Positions 1 through 7,447 of a DNA stretch of 10,926 nucleotides are shown here, piece by piece. The position numbers and the translations under genes were made by a program. Source of the stretch: Afipia sp. (GTDB taxonomy: Bacteria > Pseudomonadota > Alphaproteobacteria > Rhizobiales > Xanthobacteraceae). How positions within the stretch are numbered: position 1 is the stretch's first letter; each line of letters opens with the position of its first letter. The notes beneath the pieces are model-generated. The model did no database searches. It saw nothing but the letters and a program-made list of their open reading frames with translations, and was not told the origin of the DNA. The DNA is taken from positions 1-10,926 of the forward strand of contig JAPLPA010000194.1 of assembly GCA_026400415.1 (NCBI GenBank). The letters are read 5' to 3'.

Positions 1-486
1 CCGAAAACACAAAACGCGCTGGCGGCTTTTCTGAAAGCCCGCGGGCTTGGCGCGGATGCGCCACAGGCCGCAAATTTCTTCGAGACGATGATTGCAGCCG
101 TGCAACTGCCCTCGGCGAGCGGACTGACATGGTGTAACGACACGCCTTATCGCGTGATGGCATCGATCGGCACCGACGATGGGCGAAACGTGACAAGCCG
201 TGGCTGGTATCGCATAGAGAGCGGCAAATGCCTGCATCCCGATATCATCGGCACACCGCGCAATATCTACAGTTTTGCCGAAGCCATCGACACCGACGGA
301 CGCACCATCAAGGTGAATAGTCGCCCGGTGAACTGGGGCGGCTCGACGATGCTATGTACGCGGGAAACGCAGTTTGAATTCACCGAACATGGCGACTGCG
401 GTACGCGCGGATTGAATGTCACGGGTTACGCGCCTGTCGATTTGGTTGTAGGCAGCGGCAAGACACTACGATTTGCGATGCCATGA
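1..486 (+). CDS. DUF1036-type protein, 5' end missing
   Basis: The reading frame is open from base 1 and ends at a TGA at 484-486, so the gene starts to the left of the window; an ATG at 88 is in frame but gives no signal peptide and need not be the start. The visible 161 residues contain a stretch (LTWCND, then GWYRIESGKC, then a YSFAEA segment) that resembles the DUF1036 family: small, usually exported proteins of unknown function with a Cys-Asn-x-Thr strand, a GW-x-x-I-x-x-G-x-C motif and further cysteines. Four Cys are visible in the domain, so disulphides are plausible if it is exported. The stop overlaps the start of the next gene (ATGA), which suggests co-translation with the phosphatase. 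The family call is from memory of the motif pattern; no function can be given. Confidence 0.6.
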   Translation, partial: PKTQNALAAFLKARGLGADAPQAANFFETMIAAVQLPSASGLTWCNDTPYRVMASIGTDDGRNVTSRGWYRIESGKCLHPDIIGTPRNIYSFAEAIDTDGRTIKVNSRPVNWGGSTMLCTRETQFEFTEHGDCGTRGLNVTGYAPVDLVVGSGKTLRFAMP

Positions 487-1178
487 CAATTTCCAAGCGC
501 GGCTTTATCCACATTGAGACGTGGGTATTCGATCTCGACAACACACTCTATCCTCATCACGTCAACCTGTGGCAGCAAGTCGATGAGCGAATTCGCGATT
601 TCGTCGCGGACTATCTAAAAGTCTCGAAAGACGACGCATTCAAGATTCAGAAAGACTATTACAAGCGTTACGGCACCACGATGCGCGGCATGATGACCGA
701 ACATGGGCTGCGCGCGGACGACTTCCTCGCCTACGTCCACGATATCGATCATTCGCCGCTGGAGCCGAACCCCGCGATGGGTGCGGCGATCGAAAAACTC
801 TCAGGCCGCAAGCTGATCCTCACCAACGGATCGAAGGCCCATGCCGCCAGCGTACTGGAGCGCCTTGGGCTCCACGCCCACTTTGAAGACGTGTTCGATA
901 TTGTATCGGCCGAATTGGAGCCGAAGCCGGCGCGGCAGACCTATCTGCGTTTCCTGCGCATGCACAATATCGACCCGTCAAAGGCTGCGATGTTTGAAGA
1001 TTTGGCGCGCAACCTTGTGGCGCCGCACGACCTCGGAATGACTACGGTTCTGGTCGTGCCTGACGGCACCAAAAACGTCGTGCGCGAGGACTGGGAGCTT
1101 GAGGGCCGCGACGCGGCCTATGTGGATCACATCACCGATGATCTGACGGGATTTCTGCAAAAGCTCCAAATTGCATAA
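483..1178 (+). CDS. HAD-family pyrimidine 5'-nucleotidase
   Basis: A 231-residue cytosolic phosphatase of the haloacid dehalogenase superfamily. All four HAD motifs are visible: motif I FDLDNTLY with nucleophile Asp17 and acid/base Asp19, motif II LTNG around Thr114, motif III Lys148 in EPKPA, and motif IV FEDLARN with Glu172-Asp173 binding Mg2+. The DLDNTLYP form, the helical cap between motifs I and II (about 25-100) and the FED ending are typical of pyrimidine 5'-nucleotidases (yeast Sdt1/Phm8-like), which remove phosphate from UMP/CMP; the substrate itself is inferred. The ATG overlaps the previous stop by 4 bases and has no clear Shine-Dalgarno sequence, so translation is probably coupled to the DUF1036 gene. 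From memory, a gene of this kind often stands next to dapD in Hyphomicrobiales; why is not known to me. An alternative is a phosphoglycolate-phosphatase-like HAD enzyme with another substrate. Confidence 0.85.
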   Translation: MTISKRGFIHIETWVFDLDNTLYPHHVNLWQQVDERIRDFVADYLKVSKDDAFKIQKDYYKRYGTTMRGMMTEHGLRADDFLAYVHDIDHSPLEPNPAMGAAIEKLSGRKLILTNGSKAHAASVLERLGLHAHFEDVFDIVSAELEPKPARQTYLRFLRMHNIDPSKAAMFEDLARNLVAPHDLGMTTVLVVPDGTKNVVREDWELEGRDAAYVDHITDDLTGFLQKLQIA

Positions 1179-1193
1179 TCAGCGGCGCGCTGC

Positions 1194-1222
1194 TTGACTC
1201 AACGCCGCCAAATCCCGACAAA
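1194..1222 (+). promoter_or_regulatory. possible sigma-70 promoter for dapD-dapE
   Basis: In the 80-base gap between the nucleotidase and dapD, TTGACT (1194-1199) matches the -35 consensus in five of six positions. At 17 bases spacing the -10 would be GACAAA (1217-1222), a poor match (three of six). A start near 1229 would leave a short leader before the dapD ribosome binding site at 1248-1252. The gap size and the good -35 support a promoter here; the weak -10 keeps this tentative. Confidence 0.3.
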
Positions 1223-1258
1223 AGCCCCTGCGAATTTACCGCCTTCCAAGGAATACAA

Positions 1259-2104
<846 letters not shown>

Positions 2105-2112
2105 TCTTATAT

Positions 2113-3267
2113 ATGTCTGACGCGCTGACCATCGCCCGCGATTTGCTGCGCTGCCCATCAGTGACGCCGGCGGACGCGGGCGCGCTTGGCGTTCTTGAGA
2201 GCGTTTTGAAGGCTGCGGGCTTCGAGACGCATCGCGTGACGTTTTCCGAACCCGGTGCCGCAGACATCGACAATCTCTACGCGCGGATCGGCGCTGGCAA
2301 ACCGCACATCACATTCGCGGGTCATACCGATGTGGTGCCGCCGGGAGATGACACGAAATGGACTCACGGCGCGTTCTCGGGTGATGTCGCAGGCGGATTT
2401 CTTTATGGCCGCGGCGCAGTAGATATGAAGGGTGGCATCGCCTGCTCGGTCGCTGCCGTGCTCGACTATTTGAAAGCGAATGGCGGCAAGCCAAAAGGCT
2501 CGATCTCCTTTCTTATCACGGGCGATGAAGAAGACGTCGCGGTGAACGGTACGATCAAATTGTTGCAATGGGCGGCAGATCGCGGTGAAAAATTCGACCA
2601 CTGCGTGTTGGGTGAACCGAGCAACGTCAACGAACTCGGCGACTGCATCAAGATCGGCCGGCGCGGATCGTTGTCCGGCACTCTCATCGTCGAGGGCACG
2701 CAAGGCCACGTCGCTTACCCACACCGCGCGGTGAATCCCGCGCCGCAGATAGCGACATTGATCGCCGCGTTAAGCACGGAGCCTCTCGATAAAGGCACCG
2801 AACATTTCCAGCCGTCGAATCTCGAATTCGTCTCGATCGACATCGGCAACCCAGCGTGGAATGTGATTCCGGCATCCGCGCGCGCGCGTTTCAACATGCG
2901 CTACAATGATTGCCACACGCAGGACTCGCTGCGCGCGTTGATCGAGCAGCGCGTGGAGAAAGCCTCAGGCAACGCCATTCGCGCGCGAATCGAATGGGAG
3001 CCGTCGAACGCCGACGTGTTCCGCACCCAGCCGGGGAAATTCACCGATCTGGTCGTCGCTGCGATCGAAGATGTGACCAAGCGTAAACCCGAACTCAACA
3101 CCGGCGGCGGCACGTCGGACGCGCGTTTCATCACGAATTATTGCCCGGTGCTGGAATTCGGCCTCGTCGGCCAGACCATGCACCAGATCGATGAGCGCGT
3201 GCCGGTTTCCGACTTGGAAAAACTCACCAAAATCTATCGCGGCGTGCTGGACCGCTACTTCGCGTGA
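2113..3267 (+). CDS. dapE: succinyl-diaminopimelate desuccinylase
   Basis: Hydrolyses N-succinyl-LL-diaminopimelate to LL-DAP and succinate, using two zinc ions; a cytosolic M20-family homodimer. At 384 residues it is of normal length. The active-site residues are all visible: His71 and catalytic Asp73 in GHTDVVPPGD, bridging Asp104 in GRGAVDMKGG, general base Glu139 and zinc ligand Glu140 in TGDEED, Glu168 in LGEPS, and His357 in QTMHQIDE. These line up with His67, Asp100, Glu134, Glu135, Glu163 and His349 of the Haemophilus enzyme with small shifts. The lid/dimerisation domain lies roughly at 182-300, with GHVAYPH at 198-204 at its usual place. The ATG has no good Shine-Dalgarno sequence, but the dapD stop is 8 bases upstream, so coupling is likely. 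Its stop overlaps the next gene (GTGA). Confidence 0.97.
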   Translation: MSDALTIARDLLRCPSVTPADAGALGVLESVLKAAGFETHRVTFSEPGAADIDNLYARIGAGKPHITFAGHTDVVPPGDDTKWTHGAFSGDVAGGFLYGRGAVDMKGGIACSVAAVLDYLKANGGKPKGSISFLITGDEEDVAVNGTIKLLQWAADRGEKFDHCVLGEPSNVNELGDCIKIGRRGSLSGTLIVEGTQGHVAYPHRAVNPAPQIATLIAALSTEPLDKGTEHFQPSNLEFVSIDIGNPAWNVIPASARARFNMRYNDCHTQDSLRALIEQRVEKASGNAIRARIEWEPSNADVFRTQPGKFTDLVVAAIEDVTKRKPELNTGGGTSDARFITNYCPVLEFGLVGQTMHQIDERVPVSDLEKLTKIYRGVLDRYFA

Positions 3268-3833
3268 CCGATAAAATTCTCGTTCTCACCGCCATCGACG
3301 ACGAACTCGACAAGACCCGCGCACCGGAAGGCGTCGGCGTCATCTACACAGGCGTCGGCAAGGTCAACGCGGCGAGTGCGGCCACGCTGGCGCTGCTGGT
3401 GTTGCGACCGAAGCTCGTCATCAATTACGGCACCGCTGGAAAAATTCACAAGATGCACAAGGGCCTCGTCGAGGTCGCGCATGTCGTTCAACGCGACATG
3501 ATGGCGATGCCGCTAGCGCCGCGCGGGCGCACGCCATTCTCGCCGGAGATCGACAAGCTTTCATCGGGGCATGGCCACGTGACCTGTGGCACCGGCGATA
3601 GCTTCGTGACTTCGATCGATCCGTGGCTGGTGGAAAACAACATCGACATCGTCGATATGGAATTGTACGCGATCGCGCATGTCTGCGAGCGTCACAGCCT
3701 GCCATGGCGTTCGTTCAAATTCATCACCGACGATGCCGACGACAACGCCGCCGATCACTGGCAGGAAAATATCGCCGACGGCGAAGAATTGTTCTGGGAC
3801 GTGATGAAGACGATCCTGAAAGACGTTCAGTAA
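3264..3833 (+). CDS. compact MTA/SAH nucleosidase-type protein (PNP/UDP phosphorylase superfamily)
   Basis: A probable nucleosidase that cleaves the N-glycosidic bond of 5'-methylthioadenosine or S-adenosylhomocysteine. Landmarks of the Pfs/MtnN fold are in order: the acid loop AIDDEL with Glu14 (E. coli Glu12), GVGKVNAAS (30-38), the GTAG turn (56-59), GDSF (111-114), DMELYAIAHV (131-140) with Met132 and Glu133 (E. coli Met173/Glu174), and FITDDAD with Asp156 (E. coli Asp197). At 189 residues it is about 40 shorter than the E. coli enzyme; most of the loss is between the acid loop and GVGK and in the middle. The catalytic trio seems intact, so an active enzyme is likely, but the exact substrate is open. 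The start is GTG within the dapE stop, without a Shine-Dalgarno sequence, so it depends on dapE translation. Its 3' end overlaps truA on the other strand by 7 bases. Confidence 0.8.
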   Translation: MTDKILVLTAIDDELDKTRAPEGVGVIYTGVGKVNAASAATLALLVLRPKLVINYGTAGKIHKMHKGLVEVAHVVQRDMMAMPLAPRGRTPFSPEIDKLSSGHGHVTCGTGDSFVTSIDPWLVENNIDIVDMELYAIAHVCERHSLPWRSFKFITDDADDNAADHWQENIADGEELFWDVMKTILKDVQ

Positions 3834-4564
3834 TCCACTTTCACAAGATACAGCCCGTCCGGTGGTGCAACGGGTCCGCAAGCGGCGCGGGCGCGCGCGT
3901 CCAACGCCGCTTTCATGTCGCTGGCTTTCCAGCGGCCATGCCCGACCCATACCAGCGAGCCGACCATCGAGCGCACCTGGCTGTGCAGAAACGAGCGCGC
4001 CGACGTTGTAATGTTGATGTCGTCGCCGTCGCGCGTGACATTGAGCGTATCGAGCGTTTTGTCCGGCGACTTGGCCTGACATTCGGTATCGCGAAATGTC
4101 GTGAAGTCGTGCTTGCCGATCAGAACCTGCGCTGCGTCATGCATCGCGTTTGCGTCGAGCGTTCGGGCCACGCGCCATGATTTGCCGGTGTGGAGCGCCA
4201 GATTGGCACGCCGATTTGAAATCCGGTAAATATAATGCCGCTTGATCGCGGAGAACCGCGCGTCGAATGTTTCCGGAACGATCTCCGCCGACAGCACGCC
4301 AATCGGATTTGGCCGCAGATGCGCGTTGAGCGCGTCGCGCACCCGATCTGCCGAATAGGCCTTCGTAAAATCCAGATGCGCGACCTGCGCCAGCGCATGT
4401 ACGCCGGCATCGGTGCGGCCTGCGCCACTGACGCGAATGTCTTCGCCGCTCATGGCCTTTGCGGCATTCTCAAGCGCGCCCTGCACCGACGGGCCATTGT
4501 CCTGATATTGCCAGCCGCAATACGGCGCGCCGTCATATTCGATGATGAGCTTGTAGCGCGGCAT
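3827..4564 (-). CDS. truA: tRNA pseudouridine(38-40) synthase
   Basis: Isomerises uridine to pseudouridine at positions 38, 39 and 40 in the anticodon arm of many tRNAs; a cytosolic homodimer without cofactor. The 245-residue protein opens with YDGAPYCGWQ (10-19) and has the catalytic motif GRTDAGVHA (49-57), with nucleophile Asp52, equivalent to Asp60 in E. coli. The later family blocks HYIYRIS and RSMVG are also present. The ATG shares one base with the stop of fmt (TGATG) and no Shine-Dalgarno sequence lies ahead of it, so translation most likely restarts from ribosomes ending fmt. It is the last gene of the leftward def-fmt-truA operon, and its end overlaps the converging nucleosidase gene, leaving no room for an ordinary terminator. 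Confidence 0.97.
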   Translation of the reverse strand: MPRYKLIIEYDGAPYCGWQYQDNGPSVQGALENAAKAMSGEDIRVSGAGRTDAGVHALAQVAHLDFTKAYSADRVRDALNAHLRPNPIGVLSAEIVPETFDARFSAIKRHYIYRISNRRANLALHTGKSWRVARTLDANAMHDAAQVLIGKHDFTTFRDTECQAKSPDKTLDTLNVTRDGDDINITTSARSFLHSQVRSMVGSLVWVGHGRWKASDMKAALDARARAACGPVAPPDGLYLVKVDY

Positions 4565-5496
4565 CAGACGATTTCTGTAGGAGGTAGCTGTTGCGGCGGC
4601 AAACCACGCATGAATTCAATCGCACTCATTTTCTTGCCGCCGGCGCGCTGCAATTCGAGAATGTTGATTGCACCGTCAAGGCAAGCGAACGTGAATTTGT
4701 CTTCGGCATGCGGCGTGATGTGACTTCGGTCTATTTCACAACGCAACGCCTTGATGCGAACCTGCTCACCGTCGATCGGCAATTCAAACCACGCGCCGGG
4801 AAACGGCGACAGTCCGTGGATGTGGCGCAGCACCTCGTGCGCGGATTTCGTCCAGTCGATGCGCGCTTCGGCCTTATCAATCTTGGCCGCGTAAGTGACG
4901 CCCTGCTCACTTTGCTTTGTGAGTTGCAGTCTTCCGCGCTCCAGCGCGCCCAGGCCGCGAACCATCAAGTCTGCGCCCAATGCGGCCAGAGCGTCATGAA
5001 GATCGAGCGCGGTGATTCGATCCGTGATTGCAATGCGCTCGGCCATGGCAACATCGCCGGTGTCGAGCCCCGCGTCCATCTTCATCACCATGACGCCCGA
5101 CTCTTTGTCGCCCGACATGATCGCACGCTGGATCGGCGCCGCGCCGCGCCAGCGCGGCAGCAACGAGCCATGGAGGTTGAAGCACCCGAGCCTCGGCACG
5201 TCGAGAATGGTCTGCGGCAGAATCATCCCGTAGGCGACGACGATGGCTGCATCGGCATTGCGCGCGCGGAATTCGGTCTCGGCCTCCGGCGTCTTTAATG
5301 TCTTTGGCGTCAGCACCGGAATGCCAAGCCGCCGCGCTTCGACTTCCACAGGCGTCGGCTGCAACTTCATGCCGCGCCCCGCAGGCTTCGGCGCGCGCGT
5401 ATACACCGCCGCGATGTCATGCCCTGCGGCATGAAGCCCGAGCAGCGTCGGCACCGCGAAATCCGGCGTGCCCATAAAGATCAGACGAAGCTGCAT
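4564..5496 (-). CDS. fmt: methionyl-tRNA formyltransferase
   Basis: Formylates the amino group of Met on initiator tRNA, with 10-formyl-tetrahydrofolate as donor, to allow initiation of translation. At 310 residues it is of standard length. The N-terminal Rossmann-type domain starts with MGTPDFAVP (8-16). The active-site block FNLHGSLLPRWRGAAPIQ begins at 106 with Asn107 and His109, and LDTGD holds Asp145; these match Asn106, His108 and Asp144 of E. coli. The tRNA-contact loop after residue 38 (KPAGRGMKLQPTPV) is of family type, and the C-terminal domain (about 205-310) ends in PPQQLPPTEIV. It starts 21 bases after the def stop and its own stop overlaps the truA start, so it is the middle gene of one operon. 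Def removes the formyl group that Fmt adds, so the two jobs belong together. Confidence 0.97.
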   Translation of the reverse strand: MQLRLIFMGTPDFAVPTLLGLHAAGHDIAAVYTRAPKPAGRGMKLQPTPVEVEARRLGIPVLTPKTLKTPEAETEFRARNADAAIVVAYGMILPQTILDVPRLGCFNLHGSLLPRWRGAAPIQRAIMSGDKESGVMVMKMDAGLDTGDVAMAERIAITDRITALDLHDALAALGADLMVRGLGALERGRLQLTKQSEQGVTYAAKIDKAEARIDWTKSAHEVLRHIHGLSPFPGAWFELPIDGEQVRIKALRCEIDRSHITPHAEDKFTFACLDGAINILELQRAGGKKMSAIEFMRGLPPQQLPPTEIV

Positions 5497-5517
5497 TGAT
5501 CGCTTTCCGCGAGGAAA

Positions 5518-6033
5518 TTATTTTGCCGCGAGCTTGGCGGCCTTCTTGAATTTCTTCATCACCATCTCGCGCTTAAGCTTGGAGAGGTAATCGACGAACA
5601 ACACGCCATTGAGATGATCGATCTCGTGCTGGATACAGGTCGCGAACAATCCATCGGCGTCTTCCTCGTGAACCTTGCCGTCGATGTCCGTGAAACGAAA
5701 GCGCACTTTCGCGGGCCGTTCGACCTCTTCGTAATATTCGGGAATCGACAGGCAGCCTTCTTCGTAAACGTTCAGTTCCTCGGATGACGACAGAATCTCC
5801 GGATTAATGAAGACGCGCGGATTGTTTTCGCCTTCCTTTTTTTCAAGGTCCATCGTGATCAGGCGGATTGGCTCGGCGACTTGGATCGCCGCAAGCCCGA
5901 TGCCCGGCGCGTCGTACATGGTCTCGAACATGTCATCGGCCAGCGCGCGAATCTCCGCCGTGATCGTTTCCACGGGCTTTGAGATAAGCCGCAACCGTTT
6001 GTCCGGCAGGTTGATGATTTCGCGAATGGCCAT
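5518..6033 (-). CDS. def: peptide deformylase
   Basis: Removes the formyl group from the N-terminal Met of new polypeptides; a metal (normally Fe2+) hydrolase acting at the ribosome exit. The three family motifs are intact: GIGLAAIQ (44-51), EGCLSIP (92-98) with metal ligand Cys94, and QHEIDH (135-140) with His136, catalytic Glu137 and His140. I chose the ATG at 6031-6033, which gives 171 residues beginning MAIREIINLPD, the usual start of the family. The frame is open 32 codons further to an ATG at 6127-6129, but that extension looks nothing like a deformylase and would run through the CtrA-type box. The C-terminal tail is rich in Lys (154-171), as common in alphaproteobacteria. No Shine-Dalgarno sequence precedes the chosen ATG, see the possible leaderless promoter. 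First gene of the operon def-fmt-truA. Confidence 0.95.
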   Translation of the reverse strand: MAIREIINLPDKRLRLISKPVETITAEIRALADDMFETMYDAPGIGLAAIQVAEPIRLITMDLEKKEGENNPRVFINPEILSSSEELNVYEEGCLSIPEYYEEVERPAKVRFRFTDIDGKVHEEDADGLFATCIQHEIDHLNGVLFVDYLSKLKREMVMKKFKKAAKLAAK

Positions 6034-6040
6034 GCTGCGC

Positions 6041-6069
6041 GATGTAATGGGGCCGCCCGCCGGGGTCAA
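6041..6069 (-). promoter_or_regulatory. possible promoter placing a leaderless start at def
   Basis: Read leftward, TTGACC (complement of 6064-6069) fits a -35 box in five of six positions. Seventeen bases later comes TACATC (complement of 6041-6046), a weak -10. The def ATG begins seven bases after that, where transcription would be expected to start. Together with the absence of a Shine-Dalgarno sequence this would fit a leaderless mRNA. The weak -10 makes it a hypothesis. Confidence 0.25.
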
Positions 6070-6110
6070 ATCCGTTGATTTCAAAGGCGTTCGCGAAGCT
6101 TCCACAGGCT

Positions 6111-6125
6111 TTAACGGCCTCTTAA
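6111..6125. promoter_or_regulatory. CtrA-type box TTAA-N7-TTAA
   Basis: Bases 6111-6114 and 6122-6125 are both TTAA with exactly seven bases between, the full binding consensus of the alphaproteobacterial cell-cycle regulator CtrA. The right half continues as TTAACCAT (6122-6129), the preferred extended half-site known from Caulobacter. The box is in the divergent gap, about 78 bases before the def start and 80 before the rmuC start, so it could act on either operon or both. The match is seen directly; binding by CtrA is inferred. Confidence 0.6.
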
Positions 6126-6144
6126 CCATAAAATTTAGGGGTTG

Positions 6145-6151
6145 ATTAACC
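6145..6151 (+). promoter_or_regulatory. additional CtrA-like half-site (ATTAACC)
   Basis: A second TTAACC lies 24 bases after the right half of the full CtrA-type box. It overlaps TTGATT (6142-6147), which could be a -35 for rmuC with a weak -10 TATGCG at 6164-6169, spacing 16. In CtrA-controlled promoters a TTAACC over the -35 is common, which is why it is listed; alone it would be weak. Confidence 0.3.
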
Positions 6152-6205
6152 AGAAATGCTCCCTATGCGTTCGCATCCTCAGGCGAATCCTGTTAGAAGG
6201 CCCCC

Positions 6206-7402
6206 ATGAATGAAATTCTCTTCAGCCTCGGCGATATGCCGATCCGCACGGGCACAGCGCTGACCGCATTCGGCAGTTTGGCGCTGATTCTGCTGGTGGC
6301 GATTGCGGTCGTGATCGCCCGCTCGTCGAGCCGTGGCGCGGCTGCCGCGATGGCACAGGCGGTGCGCGCCGACGAACTTGAAGAACGCCTGTCCGAAGTT
6401 CTGCGCATGCAGAGCGAATCCACCGGTCGTGTCCACGAGATGGGACAGGCGCTGGTCGGGCGGCAGGCAGAGATGACTCGCGCAGTGAACGAGCGCCTCG
6501 ATTCGGTGAACCAGAAGGTTGGCCAGTCGATGGAGCAGACCACGCGAAAAACTGTCGAGAGCCTGAGCGCGCTGCATGAGCGCCTCGGCATCATCGACAG
6601 CGCCCACAAAAACCTGACCGATCTTACCTCGCAGGTAACGACTCTGCGCGATGTCTTGGCCAACAAGCAATCGCGTGGCGCGTTCGGTCAGGCCCGTATG
6701 GAATCCATCCTGCAGGATGGAATGCCGAAAGGCAGCTATGAGCTGCAATACACGCTCAAGAACGGCAAGCGCCCGGACTGTGTCGTGTTCCTGCCCGACC
6801 AGCGGCCGCTCTGCATCGACTCGAAGTTTCCGCTCGAGGCGGTGACGGCGCTGCGCGACGCGCGTTCGGACGATGAGAAGAAGGCGGCGACCGCGCGGCT
6901 GCGGCTCGATGTGATGAAGCACGTCACGGACATCGCCGAGAAATATCTCATTCCCGGCGAGACGCAGGATACGGCCTTGATGTTCGTGCCATCCGAGTCG
7001 GTTTATGCGGAAATTCACGACGGCTTCGACGACGTGATCCAGAAAGCCTATCGCGCCCGCGTTGTGCTGGTGTCACCGTCGCTTTTGATGCTCGCGATTC
7101 AGGTGATGCGCCAAATTCTGAAAGACGCGCGGATGCGCGATGCGGCCGACCAGATTCAGGGCGAAGTCCGCAACATGATGGATGACGTGGAGCGGCTGCG
7201 TGAGCGCGTCAGCAAGCTCGGCACGCATTTCGATCAGGTCGGAGAGGACGTGCGGCAGGTGCTAATTTCGGTCACCAAGATCGGCAAGCGGGCCGCCACG
7301 ATTGAAAGCCTGGAATTCGACAGTCCGGCGGAAGCGACTCCTGCGCCCGCTGCGACAGAGCTTTTCCCTGCATCACAACGTAAATTGCAGGCGGGCGAAT
7401 AG
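6206..7402 (+). CDS. rmuC: DNA recombination protein RmuC
   Basis: RmuC limits rearrangements between inverted repeats in E. coli and has a nuclease-like fold; its exact biochemical role is not settled. The 398-residue protein has one N-terminal membrane segment (about 17-38), then a long coiled-coil region (about 50-155), then the RmuC domain (about 155-365). The PD-(D/E)xK-like core is visible: Asp191 in RPDCVVF, then Asp205-Ser-Lys207 in CIDSKFP. MFVPSESVYAEIHD (259-272) and LVSPSLLMLAIQVM (288-301) are family blocks. The Pro/Ala-rich tail after 370 is probably disordered. The ATG has AGAAGG at 6195-6200, five bases ahead. It is divergent from def across the CtrA-type box and is followed 45 bases later by the AmpG-type permease; no functional tie between the two is known to me. 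Confidence 0.95.
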   Translation: MNEILFSLGDMPIRTGTALTAFGSLALILLVAIAVVIARSSSRGAAAAMAQAVRADELEERLSEVLRMQSESTGRVHEMGQALVGRQAEMTRAVNERLDSVNQKVGQSMEQTTRKTVESLSALHERLGIIDSAHKNLTDLTSQVTTLRDVLANKQSRGAFGQARMESILQDGMPKGSYELQYTLKNGKRPDCVVFLPDQRPLCIDSKFPLEAVTALRDARSDDEKKAATARLRLDVMKHVTDIAEKYLIPGETQDTALMFVPSESVYAEIHDGFDDVIQKAYRARVVLVSPSLLMLAIQVMRQILKDARMRDAADQIQGEVRNMMDDVERLRERVSKLGTHFDQVGEDVRQVLISVTKIGKRAATIESLEFDSPAEATPAPAATELFPASQRKLQAGE

Positions 7403-7418
7403 CCGCAACCGCTGGTGA

Positions 7419-7446
7419 CATCCCGCCAAATCGGATAGGTGGGATG
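7419..7446 (+). promoter_or_regulatory. hairpin covering the ampG ribosome binding site
   Basis: CATCCCGCC (7419-7427) pairs with GGTGGGATG (7438-7446) as a nine-base stem with one G-U pair and a ten-base loop. The right arm contains the Shine-Dalgarno-like AGGTGG (7437-7442) and ends two bases before the ATG at 7448. In mRNA it would hide the ribosome binding site. It is not a normal intrinsic terminator, since no T-run follows. Confidence 0.45.
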
Positions 7447-7447
7447 G

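Noticed and set aside
1181..1194. Near-palindrome AGCGGCGCGCTGCT after the nucleotidase gene
   Set aside because: Too short for a loop and with no T-run, so not a credible terminator; ordinary GC-rich sequence.
4591..5298. 235-codon open frame on the plus strand opposite fmt
   Set aside because: Shadow frame of fmt; no recognisable motif and no ribosome binding site.
6034..6129. 32-codon N-terminal extension of def
   Set aside because: The extension has no deformylase likeness, and the family starts at the MAIREI position; the CtrA-type box lies inside the extension.
6185..6189. GAATC, a CcrM methylation site (GANTC), just before rmuC
   Set aside because: GANTC is expected about once per few hundred bases, so one copy in a 172-base gap is not evidence of regulation by itself.
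6179..7018. 279-codon open frame on the minus strand inside rmuC
   Set aside because: It lies wholly opposite a well-supported rmuC coding region, is rich in Arg, His and Gln as GC-rich shadow frames are, and matches no family I know.
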